DNA from: Winogradskyella sp. UBA3174
GTDB lineage: Bacteria > Bacteroidota > Bacteroidia > Flavobacteriales > Flavobacteriaceae
Reading direction: 5' to 3'
Length of the DNA: 64,000 nt
Assembly: GCF_002364335.1 (NCBI RefSeq)
Contig: NZ_DEXW01000057.1
Span: forward strand, 28,991-92,990
Shown here: one piece after another, positions 45,731 through 54,245 of the stretch
How positions within the stretch are numbered: position 1 is the first letter of the stretch
Layout: each line of letters opens with the position of its first letter
Position numbers and translations under genes: made by a program
Notes under the pieces: generated by a model
Seen by the model: the letters and a program-made list of their open reading frames with translations, nothing else
What the model was told of the DNA's origin: nothing
Database searches by the model: none

Positions 45731-46240
45731 ATGCAATCAAGAACTGCTTTTCAGTCTAAAACCATAGTTACAGATTTAGTTTTACCTAGCGAAACTAACC
45801 CTATCAATAATTTATTTGGTGGCGAATTATTAGCGCGTATGGATAGAGCTGCTAGTATCGCTGCAAGACGTCATTCTAGACGTATTGTGGTTACCGCTTC
45901 TGTTAATCACGTTGCTTTTAACAGATCTGTACCGTTAGGTAGCGTAGTAACTATTGAGGCCAAAGTGTCTCGCGCATTCAAATCTTCTATGGAAGTCTAT
46001 ATGGACGTCTGGATTGAAGATAGAGAGTCGGGTGAATGTATTAAAGCGAATGAAGCTATCTATACTTTTGTTGCTGTAGATGAAACTGGACGACCTGTAA
46101 AAGTACCGGAACTTGTGCCAGAAACAGAACTAGAAATACAGCGTTTTGATGCTGCACTTAGACGTAAGCAATTAAGCCTGCTGTTAGCTGGTAAGATGAA
46201 ACCTTCTGATGCTACTGAGTTAAAGGCGCTTTTTGAGTAG
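45731..46240 (+). CDS. Acyl-CoA thioesterase, hotdog fold
   Basis: 169 residues, YciA/BFIT-like. The active-site region is ETNPINNLFGGELLARMDRA (Asn/Asp catalytic pattern), followed by the hotdog helix and VTASVNHVAFNRSVPLGSVV. Hydrolyses acyl-CoA to free acid and CoA in the cytoplasm; chain length is not readable. Monocistronic, convergent with envC. Confidence 0.9.
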   Translation: MQSRTAFQSKTIVTDLVLPSETNPINNLFGGELLARMDRAASIAARRHSRRIVVTASVNHVAFNRSVPLGSVVTIEAKVSRAFKSSMEVYMDVWIEDRESGECIKANEAIYTFVAVDETGRPVKVPELVPETELEIQRFDAALRRKQLSLLLAGKMKPSDATELKALFE

Positions 46241-46292
46241 TAGTATTTCTGCATACACAGAAATCCGTTTATTAAATTAGACTTTACAACTA

Positions 46293-47513
46293 TTACTTAG
46301 TAAGCCAATACTGAGGATTCTGCTTTTGGTCATTTTTATAAACTCTAAAACCTAATAGCGATTCTCCGTTAATTTTGTTAGTGAATACTTGTCCTATAGC
46401 TTGCCCTGTTTTTATTTTATCGCCAGATTTCACATATATTTTTGACAAATTAGTATAAATCGTAAGATAGTTACCATGTCTAATTATAATTGCAGGATTA
46501 CCGTTTTTTACAATAACGACTTTAGAAACTTCACCATTAAAAACGGCTTTAACCTCAGCATTATCTTCGGTTGCGATTTTAACACCAGGATTATTTACCT
46601 CAACACTACTATCCGTTAAAGACCTCCCTTTACCAAATTTTGCTTTTATAACACCTCTAGATACTGGCCAGCCTAATTTTCCTTTATTAGCTTCAAAGTT
46701 TGAAGCTAATTTTTTTGCTTCTGGTGTTAACACAAATTTTCCCGTTGATGTTTTCTTACCTGCTTTTTTATTTGATGCTGCAATAGCTTCTCTAATTAGA
46801 CGATTTATTTCTTTATCAATACGATATGCTTCCTGCTTTTTCTGTTTTATACGGGCAGATAATTTGCTCATATTATTTTTAATAGAAGCCATTAACGTTT
46901 CGCGTTCTTTAAGTTCTATCTCTAATTGAAGCTTGGCTTGTCTATTCTCAGCAATGAGCTTTTTCTTGTCTTCTTTTTGCTTAGATAATTGAATATTTAA
47001 ATCTTGAAGTTCTTTTGTCTTTTTCTTAATTGATTCTCCTTGCTCTTTTTGATAATTAGCATATTGCTTCATATACTGAAGTCGTTTATAGGCTTGTTTA
47101 AAATTATCTGAAGACAGTAAAAACATCACTTTGCTTTGTTCGGACTTACTTTTATAAGATTTAACAACCATTGCTGCATAGTCATCTTTTAACTCTTGTA
47201 ATTGGGTTCTTAGGCTAGTAATTTCTTTCTGATTGGTGTTGATTTCTCTAGTAAGTAAGTTAGCTTGTTCGTTGGTAATTCTAATGAGATTTCTTTTAGA
47301 ACTTACCTTGTAATTAAGATCTTCTATAAGCGTAATTTCGGATTTCTCTTCCTTCTTTTTTGTAAATAATAACCCATTAAAATTTTTAATTTCTTTTAAA
47401 ATCTGCTGGCGCTGACGCTCTAACTTCTTTTGTGCATCACTTTGTGCAGACAATGAGAATGAGGTCATTAAAAGACCTAATATAAGAATACTATGAAGAC
47501 GCTTTTTAATCAT
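46293..47513 (-). CDS. envC: EnvC-like murein hydrolase activator with degenerate LytM domain
   Basis: 406 residues: signal peptide (LGLLMTSFSLSAQ), long coiled coil (~25-250) and a C-terminal M23/LytM domain (~285-400). In active M23 enzymes the first zinc motif is H-x3-D and the last is H-x-H; here the first reads NNPGVKIA and the last YTNL, so the metal ligands are missing. That is the pattern of EnvC, which activates amidases instead of cutting itself. It acts in the periplasm during septal peptidoglycan splitting. It overlaps the DUF4292 gene by one base. Confidence 0.9.
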   Translation of the reverse strand: MIKKRLHSILILGLLMTSFSLSAQSDAQKKLERQRQQILKEIKNFNGLLFTKKKEEKSEITLIEDLNYKVSSKRNLIRITNEQANLLTREINTNQKEITSLRTQLQELKDDYAAMVVKSYKSKSEQSKVMFLLSSDNFKQAYKRLQYMKQYANYQKEQGESIKKKTKELQDLNIQLSKQKEDKKKLIAENRQAKLQLEIELKERETLMASIKNNMSKLSARIKQKKQEAYRIDKEINRLIREAIAASNKKAGKKTSTGKFVLTPEAKKLASNFEANKGKLGWPVSRGVIKAKFGKGRSLTDSSVEVNNPGVKIATEDNAEVKAVFNGEVSKVVIVKNGNPAIIIRHGNYLTIYTNLSKIYVKSGDKIKTGQAIGQVFTNKINGESLLGFRVYKNDQKQNPQYWLTK

Positions 47514-48304
47514 TACTTTATCACAATTTCTTTATACCCAGATGGAATTTTAAACGGAAAACGAACTTCTTCGTTTAAAGACACAGACTTAAACTCCATC
47601 GTAATAGCAACTTCTTCTGAATCTTCTTGGGCAATAATTCTTATATCTTTTGGCAGCACCTGCTTACTAACATCTTGATACGATGCGTAGTCTACCTGTA
47701 GTATTCTATTTTCTAGTTGCTGAGACAATTGTAAACTGTCCATTTTAAAATGTGATGGATTTATTAAATAGAATAACTCTAAAAGTGTGTTTTGATTTTT
47801 TGGTTGCAAAGCATAGGAGTTATTATTAACTGACACTTTATGAGCTTCTTCTTTAAGGTTGAAAATAGCTTGGCCCAAAAGAATATTCTGCACTTTATTA
47901 AAATCTAACTCTACACCGACAAAGTCACTTAATAGTTTGTAATCGCCATCAAAATATTCGTTTCCTTGTTTGTTATAGAATTGTACTTTATCTGGTGTTA
48001 TCATCATACGAGCTAATCCAAAAGGTGCACTTAGCCATATCACTTTATCTTTTTCCATTCTAAAATTGAATGTTAGACCTTGCTCTTTTTGACCTTGAAT
48101 AATATCTATTCTAACCTTGGCTTGCATAGTTTTAAAATCAGCATCATTTTTTTGATGTTGTTTAATGACTTGCTTAGCAGATAATTTATCGCTTGCTGTA
48201 CCTAAGGCAATAACACCTTTAGCAGACTTACAACCAACTAGTAAGATTATCATTAAGATACTTAGGATTGTTTTAAAACTTATAGATGCTTGTAACTGCT
48301 TCAT
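47513..48304 (-). CDS. DUF4292 lipoprotein
   Basis: 263 residues with a lipoprotein signal (ILSILMIILLVGC, Cys at ~25). The body (MQAKVRIDIIQGQKEQGLTF, WLSAPFGLARMMITPDKVQF) matches the DUF4292 family, which has a LolA/LolB-like feel and may handle lipid or lipoprotein at the outer membrane; this is unproven. It lies between the TPR gene (adjacent stop/start) and envC (1-nt overlap), so the three are almost surely one transcript. Confidence 0.85.
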   Translation of the reverse strand: MKQLQASISFKTILSILMIILLVGCKSAKGVIALGTASDKLSAKQVIKQHQKNDADFKTMQAKVRIDIIQGQKEQGLTFNFRMEKDKVIWLSAPFGLARMMITPDKVQFYNKQGNEYFDGDYKLLSDFVGVELDFNKVQNILLGQAIFNLKEEAHKVSVNNNSYALQPKNQNTLLELFYLINPSHFKMDSLQLSQQLENRILQVDYASYQDVSKQVLPKDIRIIAQEDSEEVAITMEFKSVSLNEEVRFPFKIPSGYKEIVIK

Positions 48305-49666
48305 TTATTGTTGTGCTTTTATAGCTTGTGCCTTTTTAGCAAACGTTTCAGATTTGCTAATATTATTAATGCCCTTGTAGGCGATACTTAATTCTGAATA
48401 AAAATCAGCTTCCATATTGGGGTTTTCTACTATAAAATCTAGACCCATTTCTAAATTATCTATAGCCTTTTTATTCTGATTTAATTTATTGTTTGCAACT
48501 CCATTAACCAGATACAAAATAGGTTGTGCAGGATATAATTCTAAAGCGGCTTCACTACCGTTTACAACGGCTTTAAAATCTTCGATATCTAATTGAAGTA
48601 ACAATACGTCTTTAATTAATTTAAAGTCGTTAGGGTCTTGCTTAAGTGCTTCTTTGAAATTTGAAAGTGCTTTAGCTTTGTCACCAGCTTTGAGATAATA
48701 TTGTCCTAAATCACTGTGCGTTTGCGCATCTTTGTCTTCGTCTACTAGAGAAGTAATATCTATTAAATCAGACTCATATTCAGGGTTATCTACCACAAAA
48801 GCCACAAAATCTTTTAAAACTTTTGCTTTAGCATCTGCATTAATTTCTGGACTACCTAATGTAATTTTAACCGAGTTAATCGCATCTTCTACTTTATCAT
48901 CTTGTAGATAAAACTTATAAAGCGCTAAATGAACAAATTTAGAATGTGGTTTTACTTTAAGTAAATTCTTAGCTGCTTTATAGGCGTTTTTCCGATCTCC
49001 TGTTTGGCTATATCTGTAAATGAGTTGTAAGTGATTATCCTCATTGTTGGGATTATTAGCGATACGTTGTTCTAAGTTTTCAATTCTGTCGTCTGCATTG
49101 CCCGTAATACTATAAATGTCATTTCGCATGGCGTCTCTAGATGCACTAATACCAATCTCAACGTCTAACTCATCTAAAAGATCTAAAGCCTGTTTATATT
49201 TTTCTTCTCTAACATACAAAACAGCTAAATCTTCCTTATAATCTGGATGATACTTTACAAGCTGTTTAATTGTCTTAATAGCATTATTAATATCTTCTTG
49301 CTGATAGTAAACATCATAGAGTTCATCTAAAAACCACTCGTTATCTGGCTGCATACTAATCGCTTTTTTTAGATTGTCTTCAGCAGCTCCAAAATTTTTG
49401 AGCTTATTATAGTTTTTACCCAGTTCAAAATAAATAACTGGCAGTTTACTATTTAGGTTTAAACATTTTTGAAGTGCATCTACAGCACGATCGTAATTTT
49501 CTATCCCCTTTTGCTTTAACGCTTCAAAGAAATATTCTTGAAATTCGTCTTCGACATTTCCTAAATCATCGTCTGGTCTTTTGTTGAAATCGACTTGCGC
49601 ATGGGAAGGCTGAGGAATAAAAATTAGTCCTATTAGTAATATGATTATGTAAATACTATTTTTCAT
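48305..49666 (-). CDS. Secreted tetratricopeptide repeat protein
   Basis: 453 residues. Signal peptide (IIILLIGLIFIPQPSHAQ) then about ten TPR-like helical pairs, for example ALQKCLNLNSKLPVIYFELG and ALSNFKEALKQDPNDFKLIK. It should be periplasmic and act as a protein-protein scaffold. The partners are probably the DUF4292 lipoprotein and EnvC encoded right after it. Confidence 0.85.
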   Translation of the reverse strand: MKNSIYIIILLIGLIFIPQPSHAQVDFNKRPDDDLGNVEDEFQEYFFEALKQKGIENYDRAVDALQKCLNLNSKLPVIYFELGKNYNKLKNFGAAEDNLKKAISMQPDNEWFLDELYDVYYQQEDINNAIKTIKQLVKYHPDYKEDLAVLYVREEKYKQALDLLDELDVEIGISASRDAMRNDIYSITGNADDRIENLEQRIANNPNNEDNHLQLIYRYSQTGDRKNAYKAAKNLLKVKPHSKFVHLALYKFYLQDDKVEDAINSVKITLGSPEINADAKAKVLKDFVAFVVDNPEYESDLIDITSLVDEDKDAQTHSDLGQYYLKAGDKAKALSNFKEALKQDPNDFKLIKDVLLLQLDIEDFKAVVNGSEAALELYPAQPILYLVNGVANNKLNQNKKAIDNLEMGLDFIVENPNMEADFYSELSIAYKGINNISKSETFAKKAQAIKAQQ

Positions 49667-49750
49667 TAATCAATTTCAAATTATTATCCTACCCTATAAT
49701 TTCTTCAAATGCTGTGCCATTAATAAAGTATTCCATAATGCATAAAAACC

Positions 49751-50130
49751 TCACCCCTTGTGAGCGTGAACAATATTTTCATTAGAATTCATATCTAGTA
49801 GACTTAATTCAAAATCCTCTTTTTTATCGACCAATTCTCTTGTTGCTTTTCCCATTTCTTCTATTAAAGTTAAAGATTTTGATCTTACGGATTTAATATT
49901 TGTTAGAAATAAAGAATCGTATTCACTCCAAACTATTTTTTGAGTCCCAATTATTGTTGGAACTTATAAAAACCAAAACAAGCAAACCTATATCTTCACT
50001 TTCTAATAATTTAGAATATTCAATCTTGTCTTCATCTGGTAAATCGTCAAATAAAAAAGAATATTTAGTTGGAAGTCTATACTTTTTCGCTTTCCAAATT
50101 AATCTCTTTTCGACATAATCATCTGTTTTT
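49751..50130 (-). pseudogene. Decayed gene of unknown family
   Basis: Two minus-strand coding fragments lie in different frames. The first (from ~50129) reads TDDYVEKRLIWKAKKYRLPT then KYSFLFDDLPDEDKIEYSKL and LLVLVF. The second reads TIIGTQKIVWSEYDSLFLTN, SLTLIEEMGKATRELVDKKE and ends MNSNENIVHAHKG before a TGA at 49751. One frameshift near 49965 would join them into ~125 residues. No family is recognised. A further 15-codon remnant MEYFINGTAFEEIIG lies on the same strand just after (49690-49737). Together these account for most of the 520-bp gap. Confidence 0.5.
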
Positions 50131-50166
50131 TAGATTTTTAAATTATTATGAACTCAAAATCGTGAG

Positions 50167-50186
50167 ATTCCTGCCTTCTCAAGAAT
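50167..50186. repeat. Degenerate ATTCCTGC/GCAGGAAT-type hairpin after the nucleotidyltransferase gene
   Basis: ATTCCTGCCTTCTCAAGAAT, directly abutting the stop codon at 50187. The right arm has decayed compared with other members of the family. Confidence 0.5.
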
Positions 50187-51206
50187 TTATTCCATTTGCG
50201 TATAATCACCAATACTTATTTTTGTAAACTCACCATTATATTTAACGTGATTACCTATCATAGCTTCGTCTAAATTAGCGTTTTTGATAGTAGTCTGATT
50301 CTGTATTAAGCTATTTTTAACGGTTGAATTTTCTATAACACAATCTTTACCAATTGAAACATGAGGTCCTACCGTGGTGTTTTTTAAAACAGTCCCTTTT
50401 CCTATGTAGCAAGGCTCTATAACTTTAGAGTTATCTAGAACGACAGAAGGGTCAATTAATTGTTCGTTGTTATCTGCTTTTAAAAAACCTAACATCCTTG
50501 CATTTGTTTCTAGTGTAACGACTTTGTTTCCGCAATCCATCCACTCATCTACTGATCCTGTTTTAAAGATTCTTCCGTCAGCCATCATGCGTTTAATACC
50601 ATCGTTAATTTGGTATTCTCCTCCGTTCATAATGTTTTCATCTAATATTTCTTGAAGCTTTTCCTTTAAAACAGAAACGTCCTTGAAATAATAAATACCA
50701 ATTACGGCTTGGTCACTGACGAAGCTTTCTGGTTTTTCCACTAACTCAACAATATTGTGGTCGTCGTTTAGTTTTACAACTCCATAAGCTTCTGGATTTG
50801 CAACCCGCTTTGTCCAAATCACACTATCTGCGCTTGGATCTAAATCGAACTCAGCTCTAATCAATGTGTCTGCATAAGCAATAACTGCAGGGCCAGATAA
50901 TGATGGTTTGGCGCTCATAATTGCATGACCCGTTCCTAAAGGCTGATCTTGTCTGTAAATAGAAGCTTTGGCTCCTAATCCTTGAGCAAGTTCTGTTAAA
51001 CTTTCAACGACTTCATCTCCGAAAAATGCTGGATCACCTAATACAAAAGCAATTTCTTCAATAGGCTGATTTAAAACTTTAGCGATATCTTTTACTAAAC
51101 GATGAACGATGGGTTGACCTGCAACAGGAATTAATGGTTTTGGTACTGTTAAACTATGTGGTCTTAGTCGAGAACCTCTGCCTGCCATTGGTACTATTAT
51201 TTTCAT
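50187..51206 (-). CDS. Sugar-phosphate nucleotidyltransferase with left-handed beta-helix
   Basis: 339 residues. The N-terminal nucleotidyltransferase domain has the pyrophosphorylase motif PMAGRGSRLRPHSLTVPKPL (6-25), QPLGTGHA and VELVEKPESF. The C-terminal ~90 residues are hexapeptide repeats (SKVIEPCYIGKGTVLKNTTV...). It resembles glucose-1-phosphate thymidylyl/uridylyltransferases and makes an NDP-sugar for surface polysaccharide; the exact sugar is not clear. It shares a strand with the flippase and dut upstream. Confidence 0.88.
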   Translation of the reverse strand: MKIIVPMAGRGSRLRPHSLTVPKPLIPVAGQPIVHRLVKDIAKVLNQPIEEIAFVLGDPAFFGDEVVESLTELAQGLGAKASIYRQDQPLGTGHAIMSAKPSLSGPAVIAYADTLIRAEFDLDPSADSVIWTKRVANPEAYGVVKLNDDHNIVELVEKPESFVSDQAVIGIYYFKDVSVLKEKLQEILDENIMNGGEYQINDGIKRMMADGRIFKTGSVDEWMDCGNKVVTLETNARMLGFLKADNNEQLIDPSVVLDNSKVIEPCYIGKGTVLKNTTVGPHVSIGKDCVIENSTVKNSLIQNQTTIKNANLDEAMIGNHVKYNGEFTKISIGDYTQME

Positions 51207-51213
51207 ATCTATG

Positions 51214-51227
51214 CCTGCGGAAGCAGG
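51214..51227. repeat. CCTGC-GGAA-GCAGG hairpin before the nucleotidyltransferase gene
   Basis: Short member of the dispersed CCTGC/GCAGG family, 8 nt upstream of the ATG at 51206. Confidence 0.5.
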
Positions 51228-51248
51228 TGTCTTTTAAGGTTAAACTTA

Positions 51249-51268
51249 ATTCCTGTAAAAACAGGAAT
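51249..51268. repeat. ATTCCTGT-AAAA-ACAGGAAT hairpin, left border of the GIY-YIG insert
   Basis: Perfect 8-bp arms with a 4-nt loop, ending 5 nt from the stop of the GIY-YIG pseudogene. Confidence 0.7.
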
Positions 51269-51272
51269 CTCT

Positions 51273-51590
51273 TTATTCTTTTCTTAATTTATTATAATTC
51301 AGATTCCAGTTAGTACTTAAATCAGACCAACTTAGATTCATATCTTCTATTAATTCTGTTTTCCAATCTCTCTTCCATTTTTTCAAAGTCCTCTCTCTTT
51401 TTTCTGCTTCATTTCCCTTTCCAAACTCTTCAAAATACATCAACATATCACAATTACACTTTGCTGTAAATGATTTCGGATAGACTTTTAACTTATGCTC
51501 TTTTACTCTTTATTCAATGTTATCTGTTACACCAATATATAAAACTCGATATTTCTTATTACTCATTATGTAAACATACCAATATGCCAT
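51273..51590 (-). pseudogene. GIY-YIG nuclease family protein, one nonsense codon
   Basis: 105 codons from the ATG at 51590 to the TAA at 51273. The frame is intact except for a TAA at 51512-51510 (codon 27). The start MAYWYVYIMSNKKYRVLYIG carries the GIY...YIG motif; KEHKLKVYPKSFTAKCN, LMYFEEFGKGNEAEKRERTL and KKWKRDWKTELIE follow the usual single-domain UvrC-like pattern. Only one substitution is needed to restore it. Such proteins are common in Bacteroidota with no settled role. It lies between the dut and nucleotidyltransferase genes, with hairpins of one repeat family on both sides. Confidence 0.85.
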
Positions 51591-51605
51591 ACAATTAATT
51601 ATGAG

Positions 51606-51625
51606 ATTCCTGCTTTCGCAGGAAT
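51606..51625. repeat. ATTCCTGC-TTTC-GCAGGAAT hairpin, right border of the GIY-YIG insert
   Basis: Perfect 8-bp arms with a 4-nt loop, 3 nt from the dut stop at 51629 and 15 nt from the GIY-YIG start. Confidence 0.75.
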
Positions 51626-51628
51626 TGG

Positions 51629-52063
51629 TTATTTAATACCTGTGCTTCCAAAACCTCCTTCACCTCTATCTGTTTCAGATAGCTCTATTGAATCTACCCA
51701 TTCGGCACGTTCATGTTTTGCAATAACTAATTGTGCAATACGTTCACCATTATTAATTGTAAAATGTTCGTTAGAAAGATTTACTAAAATGACTCCAATT
51801 TCTCCTCTATAATCTGCATCAATAGTTCCAGGCGCATTTAATACTGTAATTCCTTTTTTTGCGGCTAAACCGCTTCTTGGCCTTACTTGTGCTTCAGTAC
51901 CAATTGGTAATTCTATGAATAAGCCTGTACCAACTATGGTGCGTTCTAACGGTTTTAAAACCCTAGATTCTGAGAGGCTTGCTCTTAAATCCATACCAGC
52001 AGATGCGATAGTTTCGTAATGCGGTAAATTGTGTCTGGATTTGTTTATTATTTTAATTTTCAT
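51629..52063 (-). CDS. dut: Deoxyuridine 5'-triphosphate nucleotidohydrolase
   Basis: 144 residues, trimeric dUTPase. All five motifs are seen: [51 protein letters not shown] and the C-terminal [10 protein letters not shown]. Hydrolyses dUTP to dUMP, keeping uracil out of DNA and feeding dTMP synthesis. It starts 7 nt after the flippase stop. Confidence 0.97.
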   Translation of the reverse strand: MKIKIINKSRHNLPHYETIASAGMDLRASLSESRVLKPLERTIVGTGLFIELPIGTEAQVRPRSGLAAKKGITVLNAPGTIDADYRGEIGVILVNLSNEHFTINNGERIAQLVIAKHERAEWVDSIELSETDRGEGGFGSTGIK

Positions 52064-52070
52064 ATCTACT

Positions 52071-53528
52071 TTATCTTTTTAAGACTTGTTTTAGTTGGTT
52101 CTTTTCCAACACAATAACTAGGCCCAAAAATACGATTAACATGCCAATTCCGATCATATAATTCTCGCGATATCGATAGAAAAATAGAAACGAAAACAGA
52201 ATTGATACACCAAGGTATAAGCTTATCCTTTTTAAGTTGTATGGAATTGGGTAGTACTTTCTCCCAAAGTAAAACGACAAGAGCATCATTAATGCATAAG
52301 CAGAAAGCGTAGCAATTGCTGAGCCTTTAAAACCGATAATAGGAATTAAAACATAATTTAATACTAAGGTTACTATTGCCCCAAATATGGAGATATAAGC
52401 TCCAAATTTAGTGCGATCTGTTATTTTATACCAAACCGAAAGGTTGTGATAGATGCCTAAACAAAAGTTGGCTAAAAGAATAAAAGGTAAAATCCACATG
52501 GCCTCGTAATAAGCTTCACTTCTAATTATATAAGGTTTTAGCAGGTCTGCAAAAACAACAACGGTTAATAGAATTACTGAACCAAAAGCTACAAAGTATT
52601 CTAATATTTTTGCATAATTTTTTTGTGGATTCTCTGTATTAGAATGGCTGAAAAAATAGGGCTCAATACCTAAACGAAAGGCCGTGGCAAACAAGGTCAT
52701 AAATAAGGCAAGTTTGTAACATGCCGAATACATTCCTATTTGTTCTTCTGCAGTATCAGCTGGTAGTAATTTTTCTAATAAGATACGGTCGAAGGTTTCA
52801 TTAACGGAATAGGCAATACCTGCAATAAGCACTGGCATTGCATAACGCATCATTTTTTTCCATATTACCATATCGAATTTAAACTTGATTTGAGTATAAA
52901 ATGGAAGTAATACTAATAATGTTAATCCACTAGCTATTAAGTTAGAAATGAAAATATAACTAATCTCAAAGTCTGTTTTATAAATGCTATTGAAAAATGA
53001 ATTGCCTTCGGCTAAGTCTTTTAAATACAATAACAAGAACACATTGAGTCCTAAATTAACAGCAACATTCACTATTTTAATTATTGCATAGCGCATTGGT
53101 CTTGCAGTTGCGCGTATCCAAGCAAATGGAATAATGACCAAAGCATCTAATAGAAGAATAATAAAAATTAAATTGAGATACTTAAGATCTATGTTTATTA
53201 AGCTTGAAATTTGATTTCTAAACAGAAAAGCAATCCCTAACAAAGCAAAAGAACTAACAATTAAGGAAATAGCAGATGTACTCGTTACTTTTTCTTGGTT
53301 GTCTTCTTTATTGAAAAACCTAAAAAATGCAGTTTCCATTCCGTAAGCTAACACCACATTAAAAAGTACAAAATAGGCAAATATGAATGACACGCGACCA
53401 TATTCTGCTGTAGATAATACAGCCGGATTTGTATATAGTGGGACCAAAATAAAACTTAACATTCTAGGTAGCACTGTTGCTAAACCATAAATAAATGTCT
53501 GTTTAAAAAGTGATTTGAATCCGTTCAA
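52071..53528 (-). CDS. Oligosaccharide flippase (Wzx/MATE-like)
   Basis: 485 residues with about 12-14 hydrophobic helices. The start ([27 protein letters not shown]) and the mid-region with [20 protein letters not shown] fit polysaccharide biosynthesis exporters that flip lipid-linked oligosaccharides across the inner membrane. The start is TTG at 53528 (TTG AAC GGA TTC). It heads a run with dut, a nucleotidyltransferase, a TPR protein, a DUF4292 lipoprotein and EnvC. Confidence 0.88.
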   Translation of the reverse strand: MNGFKSLFKQTFIYGLATVLPRMLSFILVPLYTNPAVLSTAEYGRVSFIFAYFVLFNVVLAYGMETAFFRFFNKEDNQEKVTSTSAISLIVSSFALLGIAFLFRNQISSLINIDLKYLNLIFIILLLDALVIIPFAWIRATARPMRYAIIKIVNVAVNLGLNVFLLLYLKDLAEGNSFFNSIYKTDFEISYIFISNLIASGLTLLVLLPFYTQIKFKFDMVIWKKMMRYAMPVLIAGIAYSVNETFDRILLEKLLPADTAEEQIGMYSACYKLALFMTLFATAFRLGIEPYFFSHSNTENPQKNYAKILEYFVAFGSVILLTVVVFADLLKPYIIRSEAYYEAMWILPFILLANFCLGIYHNLSVWYKITDRTKFGAYISIFGAIVTLVLNYVLIPIIGFKGSAIATLSAYALMMLLSFYFGRKYYPIPYNLKRISLYLGVSILFSFLFFYRYRENYMIGIGMLIVFLGLVIVLEKNQLKQVLKR

Positions 53529-53584
53529 AATAGGTTTAAATAATTACCTTAAAAGTATTGAATATAGAAGAGCTAAAAAAGGAA

Positions 53585-54070
53585 TTAATCTTCTATCTCT
53601 TGTACTGCTAATCCTTTTTCGTGATAGATACCTTCCTTTTCAGTTAAACCTGAGACTTTAAGATATTTTGTTTTCCCGTTTTCGGTATAGCTTATTACGC
53701 AGTCCATATTTGATAGCTCAAATGGAAACTTAGATTTTTTTTCTTTTTTAAAAGCTGCCTCAATACTCATGTCTCTTTCATAAGGTGATCGGTTTTTGAG
53801 TTTTGCGGAGTAAATAGCTCTTCCCTTAACTAATTTTCCCTTTATACCTCTAAAATAGATGCTATCTAGAATGACTTGATTATTAGGATTTAAGTTTGGT
53901 AAAATAACATTATAACCAGAACCTGCATCTTTTATATTTGCTATCCAATTCTGAAAATAAGGTCTGTTAGGAGATAATACCGATTCTTTCTCTAGTTTAT
54001 ATGCACTAGAACATCGGTAAGTACTAAATGCAATACTAATTACACAAAGTAATAAACATGCTTTTTTCAT
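53585..54070 (-). CDS. Hypothetical secreted protein
   Basis: 161 residues with an N-terminal signal (CLLLCVISIAFSTYRC); the Cys at ~20 could be lipidated, but TYRC is a poor lipobox. The mature part is beta-rich and basic (LDSIYFRGIKGKLVKGRAIY, DCVISYTENGKTKYLKVSG). No family recognised. It stands alone between the ATP synthase operon and the flippase, with a 20-nt-period direct repeat ~40 nt upstream like that of the M14 gene. Confidence 0.7.
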   Translation of the reverse strand: MKKACLLLCVISIAFSTYRCSSAYKLEKESVLSPNRPYFQNWIANIKDAGSGYNVILPNLNPNNQVILDSIYFRGIKGKLVKGRAIYSAKLKNRSPYERDMSIEAAFKKEKKSKFPFELSNMDCVISYTENGKTKYLKVSGLTEKEGIYHEKGLAVQEIED

Positions 54071-54110
54071 TGCTTTAGGTTAAGATTTGGATTAGCAATA
54101 TATGAAAAAT

Positions 54111-54150
54111 ATTCTTTTAATCGATATAATACGTGTTTTGTCGATAAAAT
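54111..54150 (-). promoter_or_regulatory. 20-nt-period direct repeat, copy C
   Basis: On the minus strand ATTTTATCGAC and, 20 nt on, ATTATATCGAT, a 9-of-11 match between units. The element ends 41 nt before the ATG at 54070. The TATCGAT core and 20-nt spacing agree with copies A and B. Confidence 0.4.
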
Positions 54151-54178
54151 TAAGATTTGGAATCGCTCTAAAACTAAA

Positions 54179-54205
54179 AAACCTAACTCGATAAAAGTTA
54201 GGTTT
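54179..54205 (-). terminator. Terminator of the ATP synthase operon
   Basis: Perfect 10-bp arms AAACCTAACT / AGTTAGGTTT with a 7-nt loop and a T-run on the minus strand, 41 nt past the atpG stop. Confidence 0.85.
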
Positions 54206-54222
54206 AATATTATTTATATGAG

Positions 54223-54242
54223 ATTCCTACTTTAGCAGGAAT
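54223..54242. repeat. ATTCCTAC-TTTA-GCAGGAAT hairpin after atpG
   Basis: Member of the dispersed hairpin family with one arm mismatch, 4 nt from the atpG stop at 54246. Confidence 0.65.
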
Positions 54243-54245
54243 TTA

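Noticed and set aside
49900..50118. 72-residue plus-strand ORF
   Set aside because: It is the antisense shadow of the decayed minus-strand gene at 49751-50130.
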